From the NCBI GenBank assembly GCA_021648725.1, contig JAKISF010000008.1, forward strand, positions 1 to 64,000: a DNA stretch of 64,000 nt. Reading direction: 5' to 3'. Under the pieces are notes generated by a model. The model was given only the letters and a program-made list of their open reading frames with translations. It was not told where the DNA came from and searched no databases. Origin of the DNA: Bacteroidales bacterium (GTDB lineage: Bacteria > Bacteroidota > Bacteroidia > Bacteroidales > JAADGE01). Positions 26,346 through 35,310 of the stretch are shown here, one piece after another. Numbering within the stretch: the stretch's first letter is position 1; each line of letters begins with the position of its first letter. The translations under genes and the position numbers were made by a program.

Positions 26346-27164
26346 CTAATCTATCATAAAATGCTGACTAACTTTTGTCATAAATTTTTTGCCGATTGTT
26401 CCCGAAAGAGGATTTTTAGTTTTCATCGCTTCAGGATGCCATTGCACGCCTAAAATAAAAGGATGCAACAAAGTATCAGCAGGTTCAAACGATTCCGAAA
26501 CTTTATCCTTAGCAAAAGATGAAACTTTAAAAAATGGAGCAACTTTTTCCATTGCCTGATGATGATTGCTGTAAACAATACTGCTGTCAGCTTTTACGAT
26601 ATTATATAAATATGTTCCTCTGTTAATATATACCGTATGGTTTACGGCAGTACTTTTATTTTTTTTAGCTTTTCTGCTGTCCCTGTGTAAATATTTGCTG
26701 CCTACATCCGCAGGAATATCAATAATCAAAGAACCGCCTTGCGTAACATTTAAAATTTGTAAACCTCTGCAAATTCCCAACAAAGGTATTTTTCTGTTAA
26801 CCGCATATCTAATCATCATTTGCTCCAAGCTGTCTCTGTGAGAATTTATGCTTCCGCATCTGTTAAGTTCATTTTCTTTTCCGTATAATGCAGGATTAAC
26901 ATCTTCTCCTCCCGAAATAATTATTCCGTCAGCTTTATGCAACATCATTCTTACAGAGTCCGAACTTTTTACGGCATACATATTAAAACAAATAACTTTG
27001 TCGTTACCGATTGATGCACGCAGCCAATCCTGATGTATATTCCCGTAATCTTTTGAAACTAAAACAAGAGGTTTATTTACGTCTTCTTGTAAAACTGTGT
27101 TTTGCTGATGCTTACAAGAAAAAAATATAAGAAGAAAAATGGCGAAAACAAAAAATTTATTCAT
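26346..27164 (-). CDS. Class-I glutamine-amidotransferase-like (peptidase C26) lipoprotein
   Basis: A 272-residue protein with a lipoprotein signal ending at Cys17 (IFFSCKH). The mature domain matches gamma-glutamyl-gamma-aminobutyrate hydrolase/peptidase C26: SGGEDVNP (84-91), nucleophile Cys132 in GICRGLQ, and His243/Glu245 in QWHPEA. The family hydrolyses gamma-glutamyl amides in the cytoplasm. Export as a lipoprotein suggests action on periplasmic gamma-glutamyl compounds or peptidoglycan fragments, which is inference. A broken paralogous tail lies downstream beyond the DUF4143 ATPase. Confidence 0.88.
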   Translation of the reverse strand: MNKFFVFAIFLLIFFSCKHQQNTVLQEDVNKPLVLVSKDYGNIHQDWLRASIGNDKVICFNMYAVKSSDSVRMMLHKADGIIISGGEDVNPALYGKENELNRCGSINSHRDSLEQMMIRYAVNRKIPLLGICRGLQILNVTQGGSLIIDIPADVGSKYLHRDSRKAKKNKSTAVNHTVYINRGTYLYNIVKADSSIVYSNHHQAMEKVAPFFKVSSFAKDKVSESFEPADTLLHPFILGVQWHPEAMKTKNPLSGTIGKKFMTKVSQHFMID

Positions 27165-27207
27165 ATATTTAAAGAATTATTATGGAAAAATATCTTAAAA
27201 ATCATCC

Positions 27208-27215
27208 CAAATATA
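27208..27215 (-). promoter_or_regulatory. Promoter -7 box TATATTTG (minus strand)
   Basis: Exact TAnnTTTG match on the minus strand, 43 bases upstream of the peptidase C26 lipoprotein start at 27164. Confidence 0.5.
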
Positions 27216-27256
27216 CATTTAATATTCCGAAAATATAAACCGCAAAAATTATAACT

Positions 27257-28909
27257 ATGAACACAAAGGTATTGAAAATTGCAATTTTATTTTTTATTGT
27301 AAATTTATTTGCTTGTAATACAAGCCAAGAAAACAGAAAAACAGAAGAAACCGATTTCTATTATGATGTTGCTGAAACCGAAGATGTACTTGCTGAGGAA
27401 CCCGTCTATAATAAAGCTAAAAGATCAAAAGCAGACATAGATGACATCAATATCCCCGACGGTCCTAAACCCGATGAAGGCGACCCGAATTTAAACACCG
27501 AAGAATATGACAAAATTGTTGAAAACGAATTTTTAGATTCTAAACAAAATCCTCTGTCAACTTTTTCTATTGACGTTGATAATGCTGCATATTCAAATGT
27601 AAGAAGAATTCTTAATAATAACGAAATGCCGGATAAAGGAGCAGTAAGAATTGAAGAAATGATTAATTACTTCACCTATGATTATCCCGAACCGACCGGT
27701 AAACATCCTTTTTCTTTTAATACTGAAATTTCAGACTGCCCTTGGAACAAAGAAAATAAATTAATTCATATCGGGCTTCAAGGGAAAAAACTTGATTATA
27801 ATGATTTAAAGCCGTCAAACTTAGTTTTTTTATTAGATGTGTCAGGCTCAATGGAAAACCAAAACAAACTACCCCTTTTAAGAAAATCGTTTAAATTATT
27901 GCTTGATGAACTGTCACAGCAAGATAAAGTTTCAATTGTAGTTTATGCAGGTGCTGCAGGCTTAGTTCTTCCTCCGACAGCCGCATCCGAAAAGAAAAAA
28001 ATAATGCGTGCATTAGACGATTTGCAAGCCGGAGGTTCAACAGCAGGAGGCGACGGAATTATACTTGCATATAAAATTGCAAAAGAGAACTTAATAAAAA
28101 ACGGAAATAACAGAATAATACTTGCAACAGACGGTGATTTTAATGTAGGAACATCTTCTACAAGTTCATTAGTAGATTTAATTGAAGAAAAAAGAAAAGA
28201 TAATATTTATTTGACGATTCTCGGTTTCGGAATGGGAAATTATAAAGACGGCAGAATGGAGCAAATAAGTAATGCAGGAAACGGAAACTATTTTTATATT
28301 GATAACATTAAAGAAGCTGAAAAAGTTTTTGTAAAAGAAATGCGAGCAAATATGTTTACAATTGCCAAAGATGTTAAAATTCAAATCGAATTCAACCCTA
28401 CACACGTAAAAGCATATCGTTTAATTGGTTACGAAAACAGAATAATGGCAAAAGAAGATTTTGACGATGACACAAAAGATGCAGGAGAACTTGGTGCAGG
28501 TCATACAGTTACGGCTCTTTATGAAATTGTTCCGGCAAATTCAAATTGGAACGTAAGAACTGCCGATGATTTAAAATACCAAACAACAACCGTTAATGAC
28601 AATGCAAAAAACAGCAATGAAATTATGACTATTAAGTTCAGATATAAGCCGCCGAAAAGCGACACAAGTATTAAAATTGAACATCCTATAATGAATACTT
28701 TAACCGAATTTAACGCAACATCAAACAACTTTAAGTTCTCTGCTGCAGTTGCCGGTTTCGGGATGTTATTGAGAGATTCAAAATATAAAGGTAATGCAAC
28801 TTATAAAATGATTGCTGAATTGGCAAACAAATCTAAAGGAGCAGATAAAAATGGATACAGAGCAGAATTTATAAATTTAGTTAAAACAGCAGAACTGTTA
28901 GATAAGTAG
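27257..28909 (+). CDS. von Willebrand factor type A lipoprotein (YfbK-like)
   Basis: A 550-residue protein with lipobox Cys20 (NLFACN), an acidic linker, a VWA N-terminal domain (about 90-185, FSIDVDNAAYSNVRRIL), a VWA domain with the metal-ion site DVSGS at 194-198 and a second site residue in LATDGDFNVG, and a C-terminal DUF3520-type domain (about 390-545). This is the three-domain plan of E. coli YfbK and its many Bacteroidota relatives. It is anchored in the outer or inner membrane. The metal site appears complete, suggesting divalent-metal-dependent protein binding. Partner unknown. Confidence 0.92.
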   Translation: MNTKVLKIAILFFIVNLFACNTSQENRKTEETDFYYDVAETEDVLAEEPVYNKAKRSKADIDDINIPDGPKPDEGDPNLNTEEYDKIVENEFLDSKQNPLSTFSIDVDNAAYSNVRRILNNNEMPDKGAVRIEEMINYFTYDYPEPTGKHPFSFNTEISDCPWNKENKLIHIGLQGKKLDYNDLKPSNLVFLLDVSGSMENQNKLPLLRKSFKLLLDELSQQDKVSIVVYAGAAGLVLPPTAASEKKKIMRALDDLQAGGSTAGGDGIILAYKIAKENLIKNGNNRIILATDGDFNVGTSSTSSLVDLIEEKRKDNIYLTILGFGMGNYKDGRMEQISNAGNGNYFYIDNIKEAEKVFVKEMRANMFTIAKDVKIQIEFNPTHVKAYRLIGYENRIMAKEDFDDDTKDAGELGAGHTVTALYEIVPANSNWNVRTADDLKYQTTTVNDNAKNSNEIMTIKFRYKPPKSDTSIKIEHPIMNTLTEFNATSNNFKFSAAVAGFGMLLRDSKYKGNATYKMIAELANKSKGADKNGYRAEFINLVKTAELLDK

Positions 28910-28932
28910 ATTGTATTGAAATCCTGTAATTT

Positions 28933-28989
28933 CCCTCGCATCTTTTTTTTCTGCACAAACAGGTTGCAGTTTTCAGGTGCGGGGTTTTT
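28933..28989. terminator. Possible bidirectional terminator between convergent genes
   Basis: CCC(T)CGCA (28933-28940) can pair with TGCGGGG (28978-28984) around an inner CTGCA/TGCAG hairpin, with a T run after the right arm and a few As before the left arm. It lies between the VWA gene and gldG. The stem has one bulge, so confidence is limited. Confidence 0.4.
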
Positions 28990-30685
28990 AATTTTTATAT
29001 TTCCGTTTTCTTACAACAGATACAATAATACCGAAAAGCAAAATAAGCAAAACCGGAAAAACAATATTAATAAATTGAATAATAAACCTGTTATTAATAA
29101 TTTTATCATGGTTTAAAAGTCTCATTTTTAATTCCCTGGAACGAATAGACATTAATCCTTCGTCATCACATAAATAGTTAACGGCATTTAAAATAAATTC
29201 TTTATTTCCCGTAAAAGTTTGACGTGTATATCTGTCAAAGCCTAACGGGCTTGGTTTTCCTTCTTTGTCAACTTCATTTCTTATAATATCTCCGTCGCTT
29301 ACAATAATCATTTTTGCAGGTTTACTTTCAGTCAACACATCGGGTAACGAAATGCCGGGAAAATATTTATTAACAGGTCTGTTTTTAAAAACCGATTCAA
29401 ACTTTCCTTCAAGTAATACGGCTAAATTTCTTCTTCCTGCTTTCATTTCATTATCTGCCGGCATATTATTAATTTGTTCCAATGCTATTCTTGCCGGAAT
29501 AGGATCTAAACGAGAAAGTTCGGAACTCTTCAATAATATCGTTTTTTTTATATTAGGGTTAAACCCTACGGTATCAATTGTTGAAATAAATTCAGTTCTG
29601 ATATAATTCAAATATTTAGAAATCACATGATTATTGTCTGAAACAATTACAGGAAAATAATACCACGGATAATAGTTTATTTTTGGTTTTCCGTCAGGTC
29701 CTTTAATTGTTAATCCGATAGGAGAATAAAACTTATCTTGCAATAAATCGTGATTTATTCTTGCTCCGTATTGGAATAACATATCATTCAAATTTAAATC
29801 TTGTGCTAACGAAATTGTACTTCCTGTTAAAAGCAAGCTGTCAACATTTGTTTTGCACCCTTCAATCAACCACAAAACACTTCCGCCTTTCATAATGTAT
29901 TGGTCAATTACAAACTTATCTTGTTCCGAAAATTCGTTTTCGGGTTTAGCAATTATAACAGCTTTGAAATCGTTTAAAATCCCGGGAGTTCCGTTTAATG
30001 CTCCGGTCATTACCTTGTAATATTCCGACAAAATTGAAGAAATATCCATAAGTTGAAATTCGTTTAACTCTCCGTGTCCTTCAAGAAATGCTATTTTGGG
30101 TTTCTTTTCTTTACTTAATTTTTGAATTGCATTTGTAAATTCGTATTCTAATGCCTGAATTGAATTATTAATGTTTTCCTCGCTTTCGGGTTCTGAATTT
30201 CCGGAAGATTTTAATAAATTTACTGCTTTTTCTCTTCCTTTATAAGATAAAATTATCCCGGGGAATATTAGTTTTTGAGAACTTTTTCCGTCGTCGGAAA
30301 TTTCATTTGTTTCAATAGGAATTAACCCTTTCTTAAATAAATCTCCGTACAAAGCAAACCTGACTTCCTGATCCGGGCTCTCGGAAGGATTAATAAATTC
30401 AAATTCTAAATTTTCACCGGCATAAATTTTAAATTCATCCAATTCTTCTTTAATTTCTCTTCTGAAATTTTTAAAAGTTGAAGGTAAGCCTTTTCCGTCA
30501 AGATAAACTTTTATGTAAACCTTATCGTTTAAGTTTTTAAGTATATTTATTGAATAATCAGACAATGTATACCTTCCTTCGGATGTTAAATCAAAACGCA
30601 AAAATTTAATTGATAAAAAGTAGGCTCCGATAATAATTATTAAAGAAGAAATGATTAGTTTTATTAATCTGTTTTTGATTTTCAT
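28988..30685 (-). CDS. gldG: Gliding-motility ABC transporter auxiliary protein GldG
   Basis: A 565-residue protein with an N-terminal membrane helix (about 8-27), the RFDLTSEGRYTLSDYS segment that marks GldG, a large periplasmic ABC-type uncharacterised domain (about 35-520) and a C-terminal helix just before a basic tail. GldG works with GldF and the ATPase GldA in flavobacteria, where loss abolishes gliding, although many non-gliding Bacteroidota keep the genes. It follows gldF by 24 bases in the same operon. The ATPase gene is not in this window. Confidence 0.92.
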   Translation of the reverse strand: MKIKNRLIKLIISSLIIIIGAYFLSIKFLRFDLTSEGRYTLSDYSINILKNLNDKVYIKVYLDGKGLPSTFKNFRREIKEELDEFKIYAGENLEFEFINPSESPDQEVRFALYGDLFKKGLIPIETNEISDDGKSSQKLIFPGIILSYKGREKAVNLLKSSGNSEPESEENINNSIQALEYEFTNAIQKLSKEKKPKIAFLEGHGELNEFQLMDISSILSEYYKVMTGALNGTPGILNDFKAVIIAKPENEFSEQDKFVIDQYIMKGGSVLWLIEGCKTNVDSLLLTGSTISLAQDLNLNDMLFQYGARINHDLLQDKFYSPIGLTIKGPDGKPKINYYPWYYFPVIVSDNNHVISKYLNYIRTEFISTIDTVGFNPNIKKTILLKSSELSRLDPIPARIALEQINNMPADNEMKAGRRNLAVLLEGKFESVFKNRPVNKYFPGISLPDVLTESKPAKMIIVSDGDIIRNEVDKEGKPSPLGFDRYTRQTFTGNKEFILNAVNYLCDDEGLMSIRSRELKMRLLNHDKIINNRFIIQFINIVFPVLLILLFGIIVSVVRKRKYKN

Positions 30686-30709
30686 ACTTGTAAATATTGT
30701 ATTTTAATT

Positions 30710-31465
30710 TTACCTGCTTTTTTCTAAAACAGCCTTTGTCGATAATAAAAATATGAGTGAAACAGTAACAAAATAAATAATATCTCGAGTATCCAAAACA
30801 CCTCTGCTCATTGATTTATAATGTGCATTAATACCCAGTTTATCAACTGTGTTGCTAAAATTTCCCCATAATTCCAAATTACTTACAGCCTCAAAACCAA
30901 TATAAAAGAAAAAAGAAATAATCATTGCTGTTAAAAATGCAATTATCTGATTATCAGTAACAGAAGATGCAAAAACACCAATTGCAACATAAACGGCAGC
31001 TAAAAAAAACAAACCTATAAAAGAACCCCAAAATGCTCCGGTGTCAATATTCCAGGCAGGGTCTCCCAAAAAACCTACAGTTATAAAAAAAAGTAAAACA
31101 GGTATTAATGAGAATAAAACTAAAGCAATACCGGCACTATATTTAGCAAGTACAATTTGTAATTCCGACAAAGGTCTTGTAAATAATAACTCTATTGTTC
31201 CCGTTCGCTTTTCATCGGCAAATAAACGCATTGTAACAGCAGGAACTAAAAATAAGAAAATCCAAGGAGCCATAAAAAACAAGGTGTCTAAATTGGCATA
31301 ACCGCTGTCCAGTACATTATATTCTCCGGGAAAAACCCAGAGGAACAAACTGTTTGCAATTAGAAATATAGAAATTACGATATAGCCGGTCAACGAACCG
31401 AAAAAAGATGTAACTTCTTTCTTAAAAAAGAAATAGCCGACTTTAAAATCTGATAGTTTGCTCAT
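30710..31465 (-). CDS. gldF: Gliding-motility ABC transporter permease GldF
   Basis: A 251-residue ABC-2 type permease with six membrane helices. The conserved MRLFADEKRTGTIELLFTRPLSE segment (about 80-102) and the preceding LDTLFFMAPWIFLFLVPA are characteristic of GldF. It is first in the gldFG operon, with promoter box TAATTTTG at 31496-31489 on the minus strand. It should form the inner-membrane channel of an ABC exporter or mechanochemical complex together with GldG. Confidence 0.92.
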   Translation of the reverse strand: MSKLSDFKVGYFFFKKEVTSFFGSLTGYIVISIFLIANSLFLWVFPGEYNVLDSGYANLDTLFFMAPWIFLFLVPAVTMRLFADEKRTGTIELLFTRPLSELQIVLAKYSAGIALVLFSLIPVLLFFITVGFLGDPAWNIDTGAFWGSFIGLFFLAAVYVAIGVFASSVTDNQIIAFLTAMIISFFFYIGFEAVSNLELWGNFSNTVDKLGINAHYKSMSRGVLDTRDIIYFVTVSLIFLLSTKAVLEKSR

Positions 31466-31488
31466 TTAGTTTTAATTTTCTGAACGTT

Positions 31489-31496
31489 CAAAATTA
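31489..31496 (-). promoter_or_regulatory. Promoter -7 box TAATTTTG for gldFG
   Basis: Exact TAnnTTTG match on the minus strand, 23 bases upstream of the gldF start at 31465. Confidence 0.55.
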
Positions 31497-31568
31497 ACAT
31501 TTATTTCTTTATCGAAAAATGTCGATTTTAACACATAGCCAATAAATATTAAATTTGTTAAATTATTT

Positions 31569-31576
31569 TATCTTTG
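31569..31576 (+). promoter_or_regulatory. Promoter -7 box TATCTTTG
   Basis: Exact TAnnTTTG match, 28 bases upstream of the FISUMP gene at 31605, divergent from the gldFG promoter. Confidence 0.55.
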
Positions 31577-31604
31577 CATTTTTAAAACATAATTAAGAGC
31601 CAAA

Positions 31605-32195
31605 ATGAAAGCACACCCTCTATATTTTATTCTTGTAATATTTATTTCAAATTCTGTTTTTTCTCAAACTGACAGTTTAGTTGATGCACGAAACGGAAAA
31701 ATATATCCTACAGTTAAAATAGGGAATCAAATTTGGATGGCAGAAAATTTAAATTTCGAAACTGAAAATTCCTATTGTTATGCAAGAAAAACATTAAATT
31801 GTGAAAAATACGGACGGTTATATCAATGGGATACTGCAACTAAAGTGTGCCCTGACGGGTGGCATCTTCCCTCAGACCTAGAATGGATGGAAATGGAAGC
31901 AGCAATCGGAATGTCTGCCGAAGATACCGCAAAAGGTGATACATGGAGGGGAACTGACCAAGCTGTTCAACTTTTAGAGGGAGGAAAAACGGGCTTTAAT
32001 GCAAAATTAGGGGGTTACAGAAATCCGCCGTCAAATTACTTTTTAGAAGGAATGCACGCATTTTTTTGGACATCAACTGCAACTAAAAACGGTTATCGAA
32101 TGTGGTACAGGCAAATGATAAAAGGAAATCCTAAAATATTAAGACATAATCAAACAAAAAGTTGGGGTATGTCGGTAAGATGTGCCAAAGATTAA
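31605..32195 (+). CDS. FISUMP (Fibrobacter succinogenes major paralogous domain) secreted protein
   Basis: A 196-residue protein with a signal peptide (1-21, ending VFSQ) and a single FISUMP domain. The signs are DARNGKIYPTVKIGNQIWMAENL at the start, CYAR, YGRLYQWDTA, CPDGWHLPSDLEW and the closing SVRCAKD. The paired cysteines probably form disulfides. FISUMP domains are common in secreted Bacteroidota and Fibrobacteres proteins and resemble C-type-lectin-like folds. The ligand is unknown. Transcribed alone. Confidence 0.9.
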   Translation: MKAHPLYFILVIFISNSVFSQTDSLVDARNGKIYPTVKIGNQIWMAENLNFETENSYCYARKTLNCEKYGRLYQWDTATKVCPDGWHLPSDLEWMEMEAAIGMSAEDTAKGDTWRGTDQAVQLLEGGKTGFNAKLGGYRNPPSNYFLEGMHAFFWTSTATKNGYRMWYRQMIKGNPKILRHNQTKSWGMSVRCAKD

Positions 32196-32257
32196 TAATC
32201 CCCTAAAAACAAACATATTTATTTTGGCAAATTAGTATTTACTTTTATTATTTAGTT

Positions 32258-32265
32258 TACTTTTG
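32258..32265 (+). promoter_or_regulatory. Promoter -7 box TACTTTTG
   Basis: Exact TAnnTTTG match, 58 bases upstream of the LytTR gene's TTG start. Confidence 0.5.
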
Positions 32266-32323
32266 AACGTAAAATAATTAAGAAATATAAAATTAAACTT
32301 TTGTCTCATTAAACTTTTTTCTC

Positions 32324-33178
32324 TTGGGTAATTGGAAAGATCATATTATAAAGTCACTGAAAGATGAATTAAGTTTATTGTTTATTCTTAGTGTAAGTGT
32401 TTTTCTGTTCATCCTTTTTTTTGAACCTTTTCCTCTCGAGTTACAAGATTTTAATAACAGATTATTATATATTACAGGGTTCGGTGCAATAACATTTTTT
32501 ATAGCAAGCCTTATACTTATTGCTCTTCCGACGACAATACCTAAATGGTTCAAGGTTAGCGATTTAAAAAAGAACCTACCCTTTATTCTCGGCTTTCTTT
32601 TTTTAACACTTACAGCTACTGCTTTTGCTTTTTATATACGGTATGTCGGAATGGTAATCCTTACATTTTATATTATGTTTAAAGTAACCTTGGTTTGCTT
32701 GCTCCCTTTAATAATTACCATGTTTATGCATAAAAATAAATTATTGAAACAAGATATTACAACTCTTAAAAAAGAAAATAAGAGCCACTTGTTAAAATTA
32801 AAAGAATATGAAAATATTGAGATTGAAAAAGAAATAGAAATCCTTTCTACAAATAAATCTGACAAATTAGTTTTAAAATGTAAACAAATAATATCAATCA
32901 AGTCTGCCGATAATTATATTGAAATATCTTATCTTGAAGAAAATATCCTTGAAAAGAAATTAATTCGTAATACATTAAAGAATATTGAAACGCAATTATC
33001 AAATCAAAAGAATTTTATTCGTTGTCACAGAACAAGCATTGTAAATATTATTTATGTTGAAAGCTTAGTCAGAAACAAGAACGGTTATAGCCTTAAAATG
33101 AGCTGCTTTGAAGAAACAATTCCTGTTTCCAGACAATATTTTTTACAAGTTAAAGATGCAATTTCCGACAACAATTAG
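32324..33178 (+). CDS. Membrane-bound LytTR transcriptional regulator
   Basis: A 284-residue protein with four membrane helices (about 18-140), a coiled linker (about 145-175) and a C-terminal LytTR DNA-binding domain (about 180-280: SADNYIEISY, then IRCHRTSIVNI and PVSRQYF). The start is TTG: the frame is closed by a TAA at 32294-32296 and no ATG lies between, while GNWKDHII looks like a natural N-terminus. There is no receiver domain, so the membrane part itself probably senses the signal. The target genes are unknown. No companion kinase is adjacent. Confidence 0.85.
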   Translation: MGNWKDHIIKSLKDELSLLFILSVSVFLFILFFEPFPLELQDFNNRLLYITGFGAITFFIASLILIALPTTIPKWFKVSDLKKNLPFILGFLFLTLTATAFAFYIRYVGMVILTFYIMFKVTLVCLLPLIITMFMHKNKLLKQDITTLKKENKSHLLKLKEYENIEIEKEIEILSTNKSDKLVLKCKQIISIKSADNYIEISYLEENILEKKLIRNTLKNIETQLSNQKNFIRCHRTSIVNIIYVESLVRNKNGYSLKMSCFEETIPVSRQYFLQVKDAISDNN

Positions 33179-33321
33179 GCATGCTGTTTGCCACATATTA
33201 AATGCCGTTCACCCCTAAAGCTTTTGTCTGTCCCTTTTTTAAACCATACAACACTCTTTGTTTTTTTGCCCGCAGTTAATGTATAAAATTGCAAAACAAA
33301 ATAATATAAAGTTTTAAAAAA

Positions 33322-35139
33322 ATGGTTAAAGCACATACATTTCATATACCCGTAATGGGAATTGCATACACAATCGATACTCCTCTGAAAGTTTCACAAT
33401 ACGGAATTGATTCGGTAATTTCTTTGGTTGATGATATTCTTCTCGAAAAACTGAGAAAAATGTATTGCGAGAAATTTAAAATACCCTTTAAAGAAATAAC
33501 AAACAAAGTTAAAGACTTCAGAGCTAAAAGAATAACATCTTATCTTAACTTATTGAATGATTTAACAAAAAAGAGATTTGAAGACATAAAAAATGCAGTT
33601 AATAAAAAAGAATTGAAAAAATATATTGATTTATTATCTGAAAAATCAGAAATCAAGAAAAAGTTAAATAAAATAAATGTTGATTCATACGACTTTAAAA
33701 AACTTAAAATTTGGTTGGCAGAAAACATATCAATAGGAAACATTGATGTTAATATAATGACAAAGCTTGACAAAGAAAACTATTTAAAAGGAGAGAAATT
33801 ACCCGATAAATATAATGATGCACACGCTGCACTGAGGGGGTTTGCAATGAGTGATTTATCTTCTTCAATTATTCTTTCGGCAGGTATGAATCCTAAATTA
33901 TACAGTTATATTGAGCAATTTGAAGATTTTTATCCTGATTACAACGGAAATATAAAAAAGAAAATAGTGCTAAAAGTAAGTGATTACAGATCAGCATTAA
34001 TACAAGGTAAATTTTTAGCAAAAAAAGGTCTTTGGGTTTCTGAATATCGAATTGAATCCGGACTAAATTGCGGAGGTCATGCTTTTGCAACAAACGGCTT
34101 ACTGATGGGACCTATATTAGAAGCATTTAAAGAAAACAGAAATGATCTTATAACATCAGTACATCAAATTTTAATTAACGCACTATCTGATAAAAACCGA
34201 GTAATACCCCAAAAGAAAATACAATTAAAAATTACAGCACAAGGCGGTGTAGGAACAGCAGAAGAACATAATTTTTTAATTAATGAATATAATTTAGACT
34301 CAATAGGTTGGGGGTCTCCGTTTCTGCTCGTTCCGGAAGCAACAACAATCGACAAACATACAATGAATCAGCTTATTGAAGCAAAAGAAAAAGATTTATA
34401 TTTAAGCAATATCTCTCCACTCGGAGTTCCTTTTAACAGTTTAAGAGGCAATACTAAGGATTTAGAAAAAAGATTGTTAATCAATAAAGGAAAACCCGGT
34501 AGTGCTTGCCCAAAAAAATATCTTTCACTTAATAATGAACTCGGCGGTAAACATATTTGCACTGCTTCACGAAAATATCAGTACAAAAAGTTAAAGGAAC
34601 TTGAAAAAGAAGATTTGACACCTAAAGAATTACATCACAAGAAAAGAAAAATATTTGAAAAATCTTGTATTTGTGTTGGTTTGGGAACTTCTGCATTGTT
34701 AGTAAATAATATTGACACAACAATTGAAGGCAAAGGTGTTTCGGTATGTCCCGGTCCTAATATGGCATATTTCTCAAAAGAGATGAGTTTAAAAGAAATG
34801 GTAAATCACATCTATAATAAAAACGAAATTACAAATTCCGACAGGCCGAATATGTTTATTAAGGAATTAAATATTTATATTGAATACATTAAAAACAAAG
34901 TGAAAAAGATTGATTTATCTTCAACCGATAAACAAAAAAAATATTTACAGACTTTTGTCAAAAATTTACAGACCGGAATTAATTATTATTTAAAATTATT
35001 CACTGAAAAAAAGGAAATATTTGAAAATATAAAAACAAATATTCTGCAAGAATTATCTGACGGAAACAAAATACTTAATATCTTAAATTCTGAAATTGAA
35101 AACACACAAATTACGGAAAAAGAACTTGTTCTTGCATAA
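33322..35139 (+). CDS. Uncharacterised 605-residue protein, remote nitronate-monooxygenase-like with Cys-rich tail
   Basis: I do not recognise this as a named family. No signal peptide. Two segments recall the flavin TIM barrel of nitronate monooxygenase/FabK: GLNCGGHAFATNG (247-259), where that family has its catalytic GGH, and KITAQGGVGTAEEH followed by DSIGWGSPFLLVPEAT (303-341), where it has the phosphate loop and strand. Unusual additions are a helical N-terminal insertion (about 40-160) and a late Cys set (C396, C413, C449, C451, C476), which could bind an Fe-S cluster. A terminator follows. The flavin and cluster assignments are inference. Confidence 0.5.
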   Translation: MVKAHTFHIPVMGIAYTIDTPLKVSQYGIDSVISLVDDILLEKLRKMYCEKFKIPFKEITNKVKDFRAKRITSYLNLLNDLTKKRFEDIKNAVNKKELKKYIDLLSEKSEIKKKLNKINVDSYDFKKLKIWLAENISIGNIDVNIMTKLDKENYLKGEKLPDKYNDAHAALRGFAMSDLSSSIILSAGMNPKLYSYIEQFEDFYPDYNGNIKKKIVLKVSDYRSALIQGKFLAKKGLWVSEYRIESGLNCGGHAFATNGLLMGPILEAFKENRNDLITSVHQILINALSDKNRVIPQKKIQLKITAQGGVGTAEEHNFLINEYNLDSIGWGSPFLLVPEATTIDKHTMNQLIEAKEKDLYLSNISPLGVPFNSLRGNTKDLEKRLLINKGKPGSACPKKYLSLNNELGGKHICTASRKYQYKKLKELEKEDLTPKELHHKKRKIFEKSCICVGLGTSALLVNNIDTTIEGKGVSVCPGPNMAYFSKEMSLKEMVNHIYNKNEITNSDRPNMFIKELNIYIEYIKNKVKKIDLSSTDKQKKYLQTFVKNLQTGINYYLKLFTEKKEIFENIKTNILQELSDGNKILNILNSEIENTQITEKELVLA

Positions 35140-35162
35140 ATTACCGATATTCAACTTATACT

Positions 35163-35195
35163 AAATGTTCGAGATTTACTTCTCGGACATTTTTT
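35163..35195 (+). terminator. Intrinsic terminator after the 605-residue protein gene
   Basis: Twelve-pair stem AAATGTTCGAGA / TCTCGGACATTT (one G-U) with a 6-base loop, followed by a T run. Confidence 0.8.
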
Positions 35196-35264
35196 ATGCA
35201 CCCAATAAATATTTTAAATTACTTCAAATTATCAAAAAACATAAAATAATTTATCCGGTTTTGC

Positions 35265-35272
35265 TATATTTG
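35265..35272 (+). promoter_or_regulatory. Promoter -7 box TATATTTG
   Basis: Exact TAnnTTTG match, 38 bases upstream of the acyl-CoA dehydrogenase ATG. Confidence 0.55.
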
Positions 35273-35310
35273 TGTTTCAAAATTAAAAATTCACATAAAC
35301 ATATTTTCTC

